13,092 bases of DNA, from the NCBI GenBank assembly GCA_017626625.1, contig JAGAIK010000035.1:1-13092 (forward strand). Direction: 5' to 3'. Below the pieces are notes generated by a model, which was not told the DNA's origin, made no database searches, and saw only the letters and a list, made by a program, of their open reading frames with translations. This DNA is from Roseburia sp. GTDB lineage: Bacteria; Bacillota; Clostridia; Lachnospirales; Lachnospiraceae. Made by a program: the position numbers and the translations under genes. Below are positions 1 to 8,138 of the stretch, piece by piece; the stretch's first letter is position 1; each line of letters starts with the position of its first letter.

Positions 1-1256
1 ATGAAGAAATCTTAGACAAAATACAAAACCAGCGGCGTTTCGGCACCCGCCCCGGCGTGGAAGTATCCGGGCGAATGCTAGAGAGCCTTGGCAGCCCGCA
101 AATAGGAATGTCAGTAATACACGTGGCAGGGACGAACGGCAAAGGCAGCGTCTCTGCTTTTTTGTGCTCTATTTTAAAGAAAGCAGGACTGCGAACCGGA
201 ATGTTCACCTCCCCACATCTTGTGGATTTCAGGGAGCGGATACAGATAGACGGAAAAATGATAACAAAAGAGGACGTAACCCGCCTCGGCAACCTGCTGC
301 TGTCAAAGAAATATGAGGCATCCCCCACCATGTTTGACTACTGCCTCGGAATGGCGCTGCTCTATTTCAAAGAGCAGAACTGTGACGCTGTTATCCTGGA
401 AACAGGACTGGGAGGAAGGCTGGATTCCACCAATGCAGTGGGAATACCTGTGGTTTCCGTCATAACCAAAATCGGGTATGACCATGTGGAAATCCTGGGA
501 AATACCTTAGGGGAGATTGCGGCAGAGAAAGCGGGCATCATCAAAAAAGGTACCCGCCTAGTGACAGAAAGCCAGGAGCCGGAGGCGCTTCGGGTGATTT
601 TAAAGGCGGCGGAACAGACAAAAAGCTGTCAGGTGGTAAATCCCTCCGAGATTACCGATATGGCATACCGGGAAGGCGTGCAGGAATTTTCCTATCATGG
701 TTATCAAAAGCTGCGGATGAAAATGTTAGGCAGCCACCAGTATGAGAATGCAGCGGCGGCAATTCTGGCGGCGGAGGCGTTTTTGGAAGAAAAGGGAAGG
801 ATATGTTCCGGGGAAATCATCCGAAATGGCATCGCAAATGCCGGATGGCAGGGAAGAATGGAGGTTCTCTCCGAAAATCCTTATTTTCTCGTGGACGGGG
901 CGCACAACGGCAACGGGGTGAAAGCGCTGGCAGAAAGTCTCAGACAAATGTTTCCGGGAGAAAAATTCCACTTTATCATGGGAGTGATGGCGGATAAGGA
1001 TTATGAAACTATGATAGAAGAGCTTCTCCCTCTGGCGCTGGATTTTAAAACCGTAACAGTGGAGGACAAGCGGGCGCTTCAGGCGGAAGATTTAGCGGAA
1101 TGTATCCGGAAAAAAGGCATTGCAGTGAGCTGCATGGCGGACATTTCAGAGGTGGTTCTGCCGGAAAAATTAGCTGCAGGTCAGAGGACGGTCGCTTTTG
1201 GCTCCCTCTATTTTATCGGAGAGATTAAGGAAATCTGGGAGGAAATAAGAAAATAA
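1..1256 (+). CDS. folC: Folylpolyglutamate synthase / dihydrofolate synthase, 5' end cut off by the window
   Basis: This cytoplasmic Mur-ligase-family enzyme joins glutamate to folates (or to dihydropteroate) using ATP. Visible motifs, counted from the GTG at 57, are the P-loop GTNGKGS (residues 25-31), TSPHLVDFRERI, ETGLGGRLDSTNAV, the segment EKAGIIKKG that carries the family's modified lysine, and the C-terminal-domain motif DGAHN near residue 280. The GTG at 57 is unlikely to be the start. The frame is open back to base 3 and encodes EEILDKIQNQRRFGTRPG, which matches the conserved FolC N-terminus (helix, then a FGxRPG-like turn). Bases 1-2 belong to a codon split by the window edge, so only a few residues seem to be missing. 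With this extension the protein is about 420 residues, the normal family length. A terminator-like hairpin follows the stop. Confidence 0.95.
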   Translation, partial: EEILDKIQNQRRFGTRPGVEVSGRMLESLGSPQIGMSVIHVAGTNGKGSVSAFLCSILKKAGLRTGMFTSPHLVDFRERIQIDGKMITKEDVTRLGNLLLSKKYEASPTMFDYCLGMALLYFKEQNCDAVILETGLGGRLDSTNAVGIPVVSVITKIGYDHVEILGNTLGEIAAEKAGIIKKGTRLVTESQEPEALRVILKAAEQTKSCQVVNPSEITDMAYREGVQEFSYHGYQKLRMKMLGSHQYENAAAAILAAEAFLEEKGRICSGEIIRNGIANAGWQGRMEVLSENPYFLVDGAHNGNGVKALAESLRQMFPGEKFHFIMGVMADKDYETMIEELLPLALDFKTVTVEDKRALQAEDLAECIRKKGIAVSCMADISEVVLPEKLAAGQRTVAFGSLYFIGEIKEIWEEIRK

Positions 1257-1294
1257 AATTAAAATTTAATTTATAAGAGGCGTTTCCTAAAAAA

Positions 1295-1310
1295 TTACAA
1301 AAAGGTTACA
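1295..1310 (+). promoter_or_regulatory. Two TTACA direct repeats, 11 bp apart
   Basis: TTACA occurs at 1295-1299 and again at 1306-1310, exactly one helical turn apart. On the reverse strand this reads TGTAAC-N5-TGTAAT. Paired hexamers with 11-bp phasing are typical binding sites for OmpR/PhoB/WalR-family response regulators. The surroundings are A-rich, so chance is a real possibility, and no such regulator is encoded in the window. Confidence 0.25.
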
Positions 1311-1374
1311 AAAAACCGAGATTGTGACAAAACTAATACAATTTGACTAATTTTGCTTAACACTCGGTTTTTTT
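1310..1374 (+). terminator. Long-loop Rho-independent terminator after folC
   Basis: AAAAAACCGAG (1310-1320) pairs with CTCGGTTTTTT (1363-1373), and the T run continues to 1374. The loop is about 42 bases and can form a weaker inner stem, CAAAACTA with TAATTTTG (one mismatch). The A-run/T-run form could also work on the opposite strand. The long loop makes it weaker than a textbook terminator. Confidence 0.6.
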
Positions 1375-1387
1375 CTGTTTTTTTGAT

Positions 1388-1393
1388 TATAAT
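1388..1393 (+). promoter_or_regulatory. Candidate -10 element for the acyltransferase operon
   Basis: A perfect TATAAT lies 43 bases before the acyltransferase start codon, just after the folC terminator. No good -35 hexamer is found at 16-18 bp spacing, because that position falls in the terminator's 3' arm. It may need an activator, or the true promoter may be elsewhere. It is listed because the operon must start somewhere in this gap. Confidence 0.4.
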
Positions 1394-1435
1394 AAAAGCG
1401 GAAGAGAAATGCAGCATTAGAAAAGAGCCGTAAAG

Positions 1436-2785
1436 ATGGTATTCAGCAGTTTTGAATTTTTATTCCGGTTTTTACCGGTTTTTTTAGTCATATATTACCT
1501 TACTCCAAAGAAATGGAAAAATTTAGTTTTATTTGCAGCAAGCATTGTGTTTTACACCGTGGGTGAAGCGGAATATGTGCTGCTGTTGTTAGCCTCGGTG
1601 CTGGTAAATTACTTTTTTGGCAGGGCGATGTACCAGACGCCGGAGGAAGGTCGTGGGAAAAAGCAGCTTCTTTTGCTTCTGGCGGCGTTAGGGTATGATT
1701 TTGGAATGTTATTTTTTTATAAATACAGTGGAAGAATGGATAAGCTTCCCTTAGGAATCAGTTTTTACACCTTCCAGAGTGCAGCCTATATCATTGACGT
1801 TTACCGCGGTGTGATTCCGGCGGAAAAATCCCTGATAAATTTTGGAACTTACCTTACGATGTTTCCCCAGTTGATAGCGGGACCTATTATTAACTATTCG
1901 GAAGTGCGGCTGAAAATGAACGGGAGAACCGTGACAGTACAGCAGTTTGAGGACGGATTAAAACTTCTGGTGATAGGGCTTGCCTCCAAGGTGATTATCG
2001 CTGACCGGATAGGAATGCTGTGGAACAATATTCAGGGCATCGGCTTTGAGAGTATTTCCACTGTGCTGGCGTGGATGGGGGCTTTCGCCTATTCCATTCA
2101 GCTATATTTTGATTTCCTGGGATATTCCCTGATGGCGATGGGGCTTGGGGCGATGCTGGGGTTTGAGATACCCAGAAATTTTTTCCATCCCTATATTTCA
2201 AAGTCGGTATCGGAGTTCTGGCGCAGGTGGCATATTACCCTGGGAAGATGGTTCCGGGATTATGTGTATATCCCTCTGGGTGGAAACAGAAAAGGGAAAG
2301 CCCGCACCATGTGCAATCTTCTGGTGGTATGGGCGCTCACCGCACTCTGGCACGGTGCATCCGGGAATTACCTGATATGGGGTGCGTCCCTGCTGGTTTT
2401 GCTGATGTTGGAAAAACTGTTTTTCCTGCCTTATCTGGAAAAAAGCAAAGTAGTGGGGCATTTGTACCTTTTATTTGTGGTACCCCTGACCTGGGTGGCG
2501 TTCGCCATTCCCGATGTGAAGCAGATTGGAGTCTATTTTACAAGGCTGTTTCCCTTTTTTGGCACAGCGGGTGCCATAAACCAGCAGGATTATCTGCGGT
2601 ATCTGAAGGATTTCCTGCCTCTGCTTTTGCTGGGAATTTTATTTGCGACCCCTTACCCGGCGGCATTTTATAAGGCAGTACAGCGGAAATGGCTGGGAAA
2701 TGTGCTTATTGCAGGGCTGCTGGGATTGAGCATTTATTATCTTGCCATATCCACCAACAACCCCTTTTTGTATTTTAATTTTTAA
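1436..2785 (+). CDS. MBOAT-family membrane O-acyltransferase (AlgI/DltB type)
   Basis: This polytopic membrane enzyme is predicted to move acyl (usually acetyl) groups across the membrane to an extracytoplasmic glycan. The N-terminus MVFSSFEFLFRFLPVFL is typical of AlgI-like proteins. Other family blocks are PLGISFYTFQ, FPQLIAGPI, the AYSIQLYFDFLGYSLMAMG segment, and EFWRRWHITLGRWFRDYVYIPLGGNR with His266. TALWHGA contains the invariant putative catalytic His306. Many hydrophobic segments span the whole length. At 449 residues it is slightly short, because the stretch before PLGISFYTF is reduced to a few residues (KYSGRMDK). The ATG at 1436 fits the family N-terminus, although the Shine-Dalgarno is weak (an A/G-rich stretch upstream). 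The next gene starts 12 bases after the stop and is its likely periplasmic-side partner. The polymer modified cannot be told from sequence. Confidence 0.92.
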   Translation: MVFSSFEFLFRFLPVFLVIYYLTPKKWKNLVLFAASIVFYTVGEAEYVLLLLASVLVNYFFGRAMYQTPEEGRGKKQLLLLLAALGYDFGMLFFYKYSGRMDKLPLGISFYTFQSAAYIIDVYRGVIPAEKSLINFGTYLTMFPQLIAGPIINYSEVRLKMNGRTVTVQQFEDGLKLLVIGLASKVIIADRIGMLWNNIQGIGFESISTVLAWMGAFAYSIQLYFDFLGYSLMAMGLGAMLGFEIPRNFFHPYISKSVSEFWRRWHITLGRWFRDYVYIPLGGNRKGKARTMCNLLVVWALTALWHGASGNYLIWGASLLVLLMLEKLFFLPYLEKSKVVGHLYLLFVVPLTWVAFAIPDVKQIGVYFTRLFPFFGTAGAINQQDYLRYLKDFLPLLLLGILFATPYPAAFYKAVQRKWLGNVLIAGLLGLSIYYLAISTNNPFLYFNF

Positions 2786-2797
2786 GAGGCGAATCAA

Positions 2798-3850
2798 ATG
2801 AAAAATTTTTTTAAGAGTAAAATGGTAGTTTCCATTCTGGCGGGCTGGTTCCTGCTGTCCGGAGTGGGCTATCTTGGAAAGGACAATATTTATCAGAATT
2901 ACAGTGTCGATACGGCAAAGTCGCCTTATTTTGTACTGGTATTCCAGGGACTTCGCGACCATATTTATCCCTGGGATATCAAGTGGAAGGAGCTTTTTGA
3001 ATACTATCCGAAGCAGACGCCTAACCATGTTCTGGCAAAGGAATTGGAGGAGGCGCAAGAGCCGGATGGCAAGGCGGGAAATGCGCAGGCTTCAGGTGAG
3101 AATGAACCGGGGACGGGACAGCCGGGAACTGGGGCGGAAACCGGAAACTCCGGGTTGGAAGCTGGACAGCCGGGAACCGGAACGGAGACCGGAAACTCCG
3201 GGTCGGAAGCTAGACAGCCGGGAGCGGAGGAAACCCAGACAGCCCGCAGAAAATTTGTAACGGTGGAGGAAGATTATTTTGAGAATGCCGTATTTATCGG
3301 GGATTCCAGAACCGTGGGGCTGCGGGATTACGGCGGATTAGATAAGACAGATTTCTTTGCCACGGTGGGAATGAATGTCTACGATTTGTGGACGGATAAA
3401 TTCTGTGAGGTGAACGGAGAAAAAGTGACCTTAGAGGAAGCTTTATCTGCAAAGCAGTATGGAAAAGTATATTTTCAGATTGGAATTAACGAGATGGGCA
3501 GGGGAACCGTAGACGGATTTATGGAAAAGTACGCCCAGTCGGTGGAAAAGATAAGGGAACTGCAGCCGGAGGCACTTATTTTTCTTCAGGGAATTATGAA
3601 AGTGACGACGGAAAAATCAAATGCTGATTCAATTTTCAATAATCAGGGCATTCAGGAGAGGAATGAGCGCATTGCACAACTGGCAGATGGAATTACCGTC
3701 TTTTACATTGATGTCAATGAGGCGGTCTGCGACGAGACCGGGGGACTGCGGGTGGACCTGACATTTGACAATCTGCATTTATATGGTTCAAAATACGGTA
3801 TCTGGGTTGATTTTTTGAAAACCAGAGGAATTGAGGATGAGGAATCATGA
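2798..3850 (+). CDS. Membrane-anchored SGNH-hydrolase-like protein, probable partner of the O-acyltransferase
   Basis: The protein has 350 residues. Residues about 9-27 form one hydrophobic segment after a basic N-terminus (MKNFFKSK), without a clear cleavage site, so it is probably a signal anchor with the rest outside the cell. Residues about 85-148 are a low-complexity Gly/Pro/Glu/Thr linker built from a 16-residue repeat. The C-terminal domain (about 155-345) shows SGNH blocks: FIGDSRTVG with nucleophile Ser170, QIGINEMG with Asn231, and FDNLHLYG with Asp324 and His327. In AlgI-type systems an SGNH protein commonly completes acetyl transfer to, or hydrolysis from, the glycan. A short AGAGGCG serves as ribosome-binding site, 12 bases after the acyltransferase stop. 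The stop overlaps the kinase start as ATGA. Whether it acts as transferase or esterase cannot be decided. Confidence 0.85.
   Translation: MKNFFKSKMVVSILAGWFLLSGVGYLGKDNIYQNYSVDTAKSPYFVLVFQGLRDHIYPWDIKWKELFEYYPKQTPNHVLAKELEEAQEPDGKAGNAQASGENEPGTGQPGTGAETGNSGLEAGQPGTGTETGNSGSEARQPGAEETQTARRKFVTVEEDYFENAVFIGDSRTVGLRDYGGLDKTDFFATVGMNVYDLWTDKFCEVNGEKVTLEEALSAKQYGKVYFQIGINEMGRGTVDGFMEKYAQSVEKIRELQPEALIFLQGIMKVTTEKSNADSIFNNQGIQERNERIAQLADGITVFYIDVNEAVCDETGGLRVDLTFDNLHLYGSKYGIWVDFLKTRGIEDEES
3116..3228 (+). repeat. 48-bp in-frame tandem repeat in the SGNH protein linker
   Basis: Two full units (3116-3163 and 3164-3211) and part of a third (3212-3228) are seen. Each encodes 16 residues of the form GQPGTGxETGNSGxEA; the third breaks off after RQPGA. 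The units differ by only a few bases, which suggests recent duplication. The repeat extends the spacer between the membrane anchor and the catalytic domain, and its copy number may vary between strains. Confidence 0.9.
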
Positions 3851-6207
3851 CGGGGCAGGAGTCTTGTATGGAGGAATTATATCGGACGCTCCTGGATAAA
3901 AGCGACACAGCAGTTTATGTCATAGACAGAGGTACCCACGAGGTGATTTATGTAAATCGCAAGGCAAAAGAGGTATTTCAGGTGGACGGCGATTTGTCAG
4001 AAAAATACTGCTATCGGTCCCTTTACCACAGAAGCGAGCGCTGCAGCGAATGCCCGGCAATGCTGTCCGGGGAAGAGGACAGATGGGAGGGCGAGCGTTA
4101 TTACCATAAAAGGTATTACTCTGTAAAAGGGCAGGGAATACAATGGGACGGACGGGAGGCGTATGTCCTTTACTATGAGGATATGACGGAGCAGAAGCAG
4201 CTTTCGGAGCAGTTAAAGCGGGCGAAGGAAGAAGTGCGGAAAAAGTATGAGGATGAGCTGATTTACCGGGAAAAAAACGTGTCCGAGAATATCCTTGCCA
4301 TGAGCCGTTTGAATCTGACCTACTGGGTGGTGGAGGACATGCGCATCGGGGCGAAGGGCGGCTATGAGAAGCAGTACCGCCATACCATGGATTTTGAAGA
4401 GCGGATGAAAGCCTTTGCCAGAAAAATATGGCTGACCGACCGGCAGAAGCACAGGCTTTCCCCCGGCGGGCTGCTGCGGCTTTACCGGGAGGGCGTCACC
4501 AGCTTTTCGGAGGAATATATTGCGGAGACTTATCAGGGGCGGCATCTCTGGGTAAAGGTGGAGGTCAATCTGCTGAAACGCCCGGACACAGCGGAGATTG
4601 TGGCGTTTTTATATAACCATGACATTACCATGGAGAGTAAATTAAAGCAGATATTAGAGCATGTCATGTCCTTTGAGTATGACGAGATTTATACGGTGGA
4701 CAGTGTGGCGGAGCAGTTTGATGCGGCGGTAATCGGGCAGTATGCGCTGCAGAACCAGATTTTCCGGGGAGATTACAGGGAAGAACTGCGGTATTTGGCG
4801 GAGCGGACGGATGTGCCGGAGGATAAGGAGCGGATTTTAAAGGAATTATCTTTAGAGAGGTTAAAAGAGCGTCTGCTGCGGGAAAATGTTTTTGAGATGG
4901 AGATATCCCTGCTGTCAAGAAGCGGCAGGAAACGGTTAAAACAGATACGCTGTATGTACTTAAATAAACAGATTGGCATTATTCTGATAACCCTTTCGGA
5001 TATTGAGGATGTGGTGAAGGAGGAAAAGGCAAAACAGCAGCAGTTGTCCGAAGCCCTGGAGATGGCGGAGATTGCCAACCGGGCGAAGAGCCATTTCCTG
5101 GCAAGAATGAGTCATGAAATCCGCACTCCCATGAATGCCATTATTGGTTTAAATTCCATTATCCGGGAGGAAATTGACAACCGTGCCCAGGTTTTAGACT
5201 GTACGGAGAAGTTAGATTCGGCTTCTAAGTATCTGTTGGCTCTGTTAAATGATATCTTGGATATGTCGAGAATCGAGAGCGGCAACGTGGTGCTGCTGCA
5301 CCAGCCCTTTGATGCGGGAAAATTCTGGGATAATGTGAATATGATAGCTAAGGCGCAGGCGATTCCGGCCTCCGTGGAATACCGCTTTGAGCGGGAACCG
5401 CAGGAGGGGAGAGTTTACATAGGAGATGCTACCCGGTTAGAGCAGATTTTTATTAACCTGATTAACAATGCCATTAAGTTTACCAAGGACGGCGGCAGCG
5501 TCAGGGTGCAGGTATCGGAGGAGGAACAGGGGGAGCAGGTAAAGCTTACGGTTTCTGTCTCCGATACGGGAATCGGAATTTCCGAGGAATTTCTGCCGGA
5601 TATCTTTGAGGCATTTACCCAGCAGCATGAGGAAAATACTACGGTATACGGCGGCAGCGGGTTGGGGCTTTCCATTGCAAGAAGCTATGCGAGGCTGATG
5701 GGCGGCGATATTGCGGTAGAGAGCAAGGAAGGCGAAGGAACTACATTTACGGTGGAAGTGGTGTTGGATATGGAACAGAAAAACCAGCCGGAGAGCAGGG
5801 AGAATACCGGAAAAAAAGAAGTGAATTTTGCAGGAAAAAGGGTTCTTTTAGTGGAGGACCACCCGCTGAATACCATAGTGGCAACCCGCCTGTTAGAAAA
5901 AAGGGGCATGAAGGTGGTACATGCGGAAAACGGAAAAGAAGCGGTGGACTGCTTTGTGCAGAGCGGGCAGGGGTATTTTGATGCCATACTGATGGATATC
6001 CGTATGCCTGTGATGGACGGAGTGGAAGCGACGAAGAAAATCCGGGCGTTAGACCGTATGGATGCAAAATTTATTCCGGTCATTGCCATGACTGCCAACG
6101 CTTACGAGAGTGACAGGCAGCTAACTAAGAGTGCCGGAATGGTGGCGCATTTAGCAAAACCCATTGACCCGCAGCTTTTATATGAAACTTTGGATAAATT
6201 TTTATAA
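3847..6207 (+). CDS. Soluble PAS-containing hybrid histidine kinase with C-terminal receiver
   Basis: The protein has 786 residues and no membrane segment, so it should sense something in the cytoplasm. Residues about 11-115 form a PAS domain with a Cys cluster (Cys55, Cys66, Cys69). A charged helix (about 117-150) and two PAS-like regions (about 155-275 and 275-390) follow. The HisKA segment SHFLARMSHEIRTPMNAI contains phospho-acceptor His423. The ATPase domain has N-box Asn541, G1 DTGIGI (Asp573) and G2 GGSGLGLS (from 602). The receiver (about 660-786) has VEDHP, phospho-acceptor Asp717 in LMDIRMP, MTAN and the LAKP lysine. No HPt or DNA-binding output domain is present, so a partner must be encoded elsewhere. 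The ATG at 3847 overlaps the SGNH stop (ATGA) and has GAGG-rich sequence before it. A second ATG at 3868 also has AGGAG at good spacing and would give 779 residues. Confidence 0.93.
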   Translation: MTGQESCMEELYRTLLDKSDTAVYVIDRGTHEVIYVNRKAKEVFQVDGDLSEKYCYRSLYHRSERCSECPAMLSGEEDRWEGERYYHKRYYSVKGQGIQWDGREAYVLYYEDMTEQKQLSEQLKRAKEEVRKKYEDELIYREKNVSENILAMSRLNLTYWVVEDMRIGAKGGYEKQYRHTMDFEERMKAFARKIWLTDRQKHRLSPGGLLRLYREGVTSFSEEYIAETYQGRHLWVKVEVNLLKRPDTAEIVAFLYNHDITMESKLKQILEHVMSFEYDEIYTVDSVAEQFDAAVIGQYALQNQIFRGDYREELRYLAERTDVPEDKERILKELSLERLKERLLRENVFEMEISLLSRSGRKRLKQIRCMYLNKQIGIILITLSDIEDVVKEEKAKQQQLSEALEMAEIANRAKSHFLARMSHEIRTPMNAIIGLNSIIREEIDNRAQVLDCTEKLDSASKYLLALLNDILDMSRIESGNVVLLHQPFDAGKFWDNVNMIAKAQAIPASVEYRFEREPQEGRVYIGDATRLEQIFINLINNAIKFTKDGGSVRVQVSEEEQGEQVKLTVSVSDTGIGISEEFLPDIFEAFTQQHEENTTVYGGSGLGLSIARSYARLMGGDIAVESKEGEGTTFTVEVVLDMEQKNQPESRENTGKKEVNFAGKRVLLVEDHPLNTIVATRLLEKRGMKVVHAENGKEAVDCFVQSGQGYFDAILMDIRMPVMDGVEATKKIRALDRMDAKFIPVIAMTANAYESDRQLTKSAGMVAHLAKPIDPQLLYETLDKFL

Positions 6208-7677
<1,470 letters not shown>

Positions 7678-7709
7678 CAGGCGCTGTGGAAAATTATTGG
7701 AAAAAAACC

Positions 7710-7738
7710 TTGAAAAACAGGAAAGCCTATGGTACAAT
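7710..7738 (+). promoter_or_regulatory. SigA-type promoter of secG
   Basis: TTGAAA (7710-7715), a 17-base spacer and TACAAT (7733-7738), with TG one base upstream of the -10 (an extended -10). It lies 33 bases after the enolase stop and about 40 bases before the secG start, implying a short leader. Confidence 0.8.
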
Positions 7739-7764
7739 AACAAAAGTTGTGAATTAGTGACCGT

Positions 7765-7770
7765 AGGAGG
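7765..7770 (+). promoter_or_regulatory. Ribosome-binding site that favours a TTG start for secG
   Basis: AGGAGG (7765-7770) is only two bases from the ATG at 7773, too close for efficient initiation, but eight bases from the in-frame TTG at 7779. The TTG start gives MEILKTILTV, which also looks like the usual SecG N-terminus. Confidence 0.65.
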
Positions 7771-7778
7771 AAATGATT

Positions 7779-8018
7779 TTGGAAATTTTAAAGACGATTT
7801 TAACCGTTATCTTTATTATAATCAGTTTAGTATTGACAGTTGTAATCCTGATGCAGGAAGGAAAATCAGCGGGTCTGGGAGCCATCGCCGGAGCAGCGGA
7901 TACCTACTGGGGGAAAAACAAGGGACGTTCCATGGAAGGCGTCCTGGTGAAAGCTACTACTATTTGTGTGGCGCTGTTCATCATTCTTGCAGCAGTATTG
8001 GATACAGGAATTTTTTAA
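7779..8018 (+). CDS. secG: Protein translocase subunit SecG
   Basis: SecG is the small non-essential subunit of the SecYEG channel that helps SecA push proteins through the membrane. The predicted product has 79 residues, a normal length. It has two hydrophobic segments (about residues 4-24 and 55-76) separated by the conserved loop LMQEGKSAGLGAIAG, followed by ADTYWGKNKGRSMEG, typical of clostridial SecG. The start is set at TTG 7779 because of the spacing from AGGAGG; ATG 7773 would add two residues. The gene has a clear promoter in front and a strong terminator behind, so it can be transcribed alone. Its place between eno and rnr is common in Firmicutes. Confidence 0.93.
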   Translation: MEILKTILTVIFIIISLVLTVVILMQEGKSAGLGAIAGAADTYWGKNKGRSMEGVLVKATTICVALFIILAAVLDTGIF

Positions 8019-8026
8019 GAGATATG

Positions 8027-8058
8027 GCTGTCGTGGTTGCACGGCAGCTTTTTTCTTT
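8027..8058 (+). terminator. Rho-independent terminator after secG
   Basis: GCTGTCGTG (8027-8035) pairs with CACGGCAGC (8040-8048) around a four-base GTTG loop, with one T/G wobble. The run TTTTTTCTTT (8049-8058) follows at once. It lies nine bases after the secG stop. Confidence 0.92.
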
Positions 8059-8138
8059 GTAAGAAATGATGCGGTCAGATTTCTTTTCGGCGCGTCACAA
8101 CGTGATGGTTTTTATTTTACAGGATATTGAGGAAAAAG

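Noticed and set aside
1..15. ATG at base 1 of the window
   Set aside because: It meets a TAG after four codons. The real reading frame here is the open folC frame beginning at base 3.
2639..3058. 139-codon minus-strand open frame spanning the acyltransferase and SGNH gene junction
   Set aside because: It has no recognisable protein features and no ribosome-binding site, and it overlaps two genes with clear family motifs.
8093..8118. Small hairpin with a T-rich tail before rnr (TCAC-AAC-GTGA plus two outer pairs)
   Set aside because: The stem is short and includes a wobble pair, and the loop is only three bases. The proper secG terminator at 8027-8058 already ends that transcript.
8127..8138. 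TTG start for rnr at 8127
   Set aside because: The Shine-Dalgarno GAGGA at 8129-8133 serves the ATG at 8139, and little support lies upstream of the TTG.
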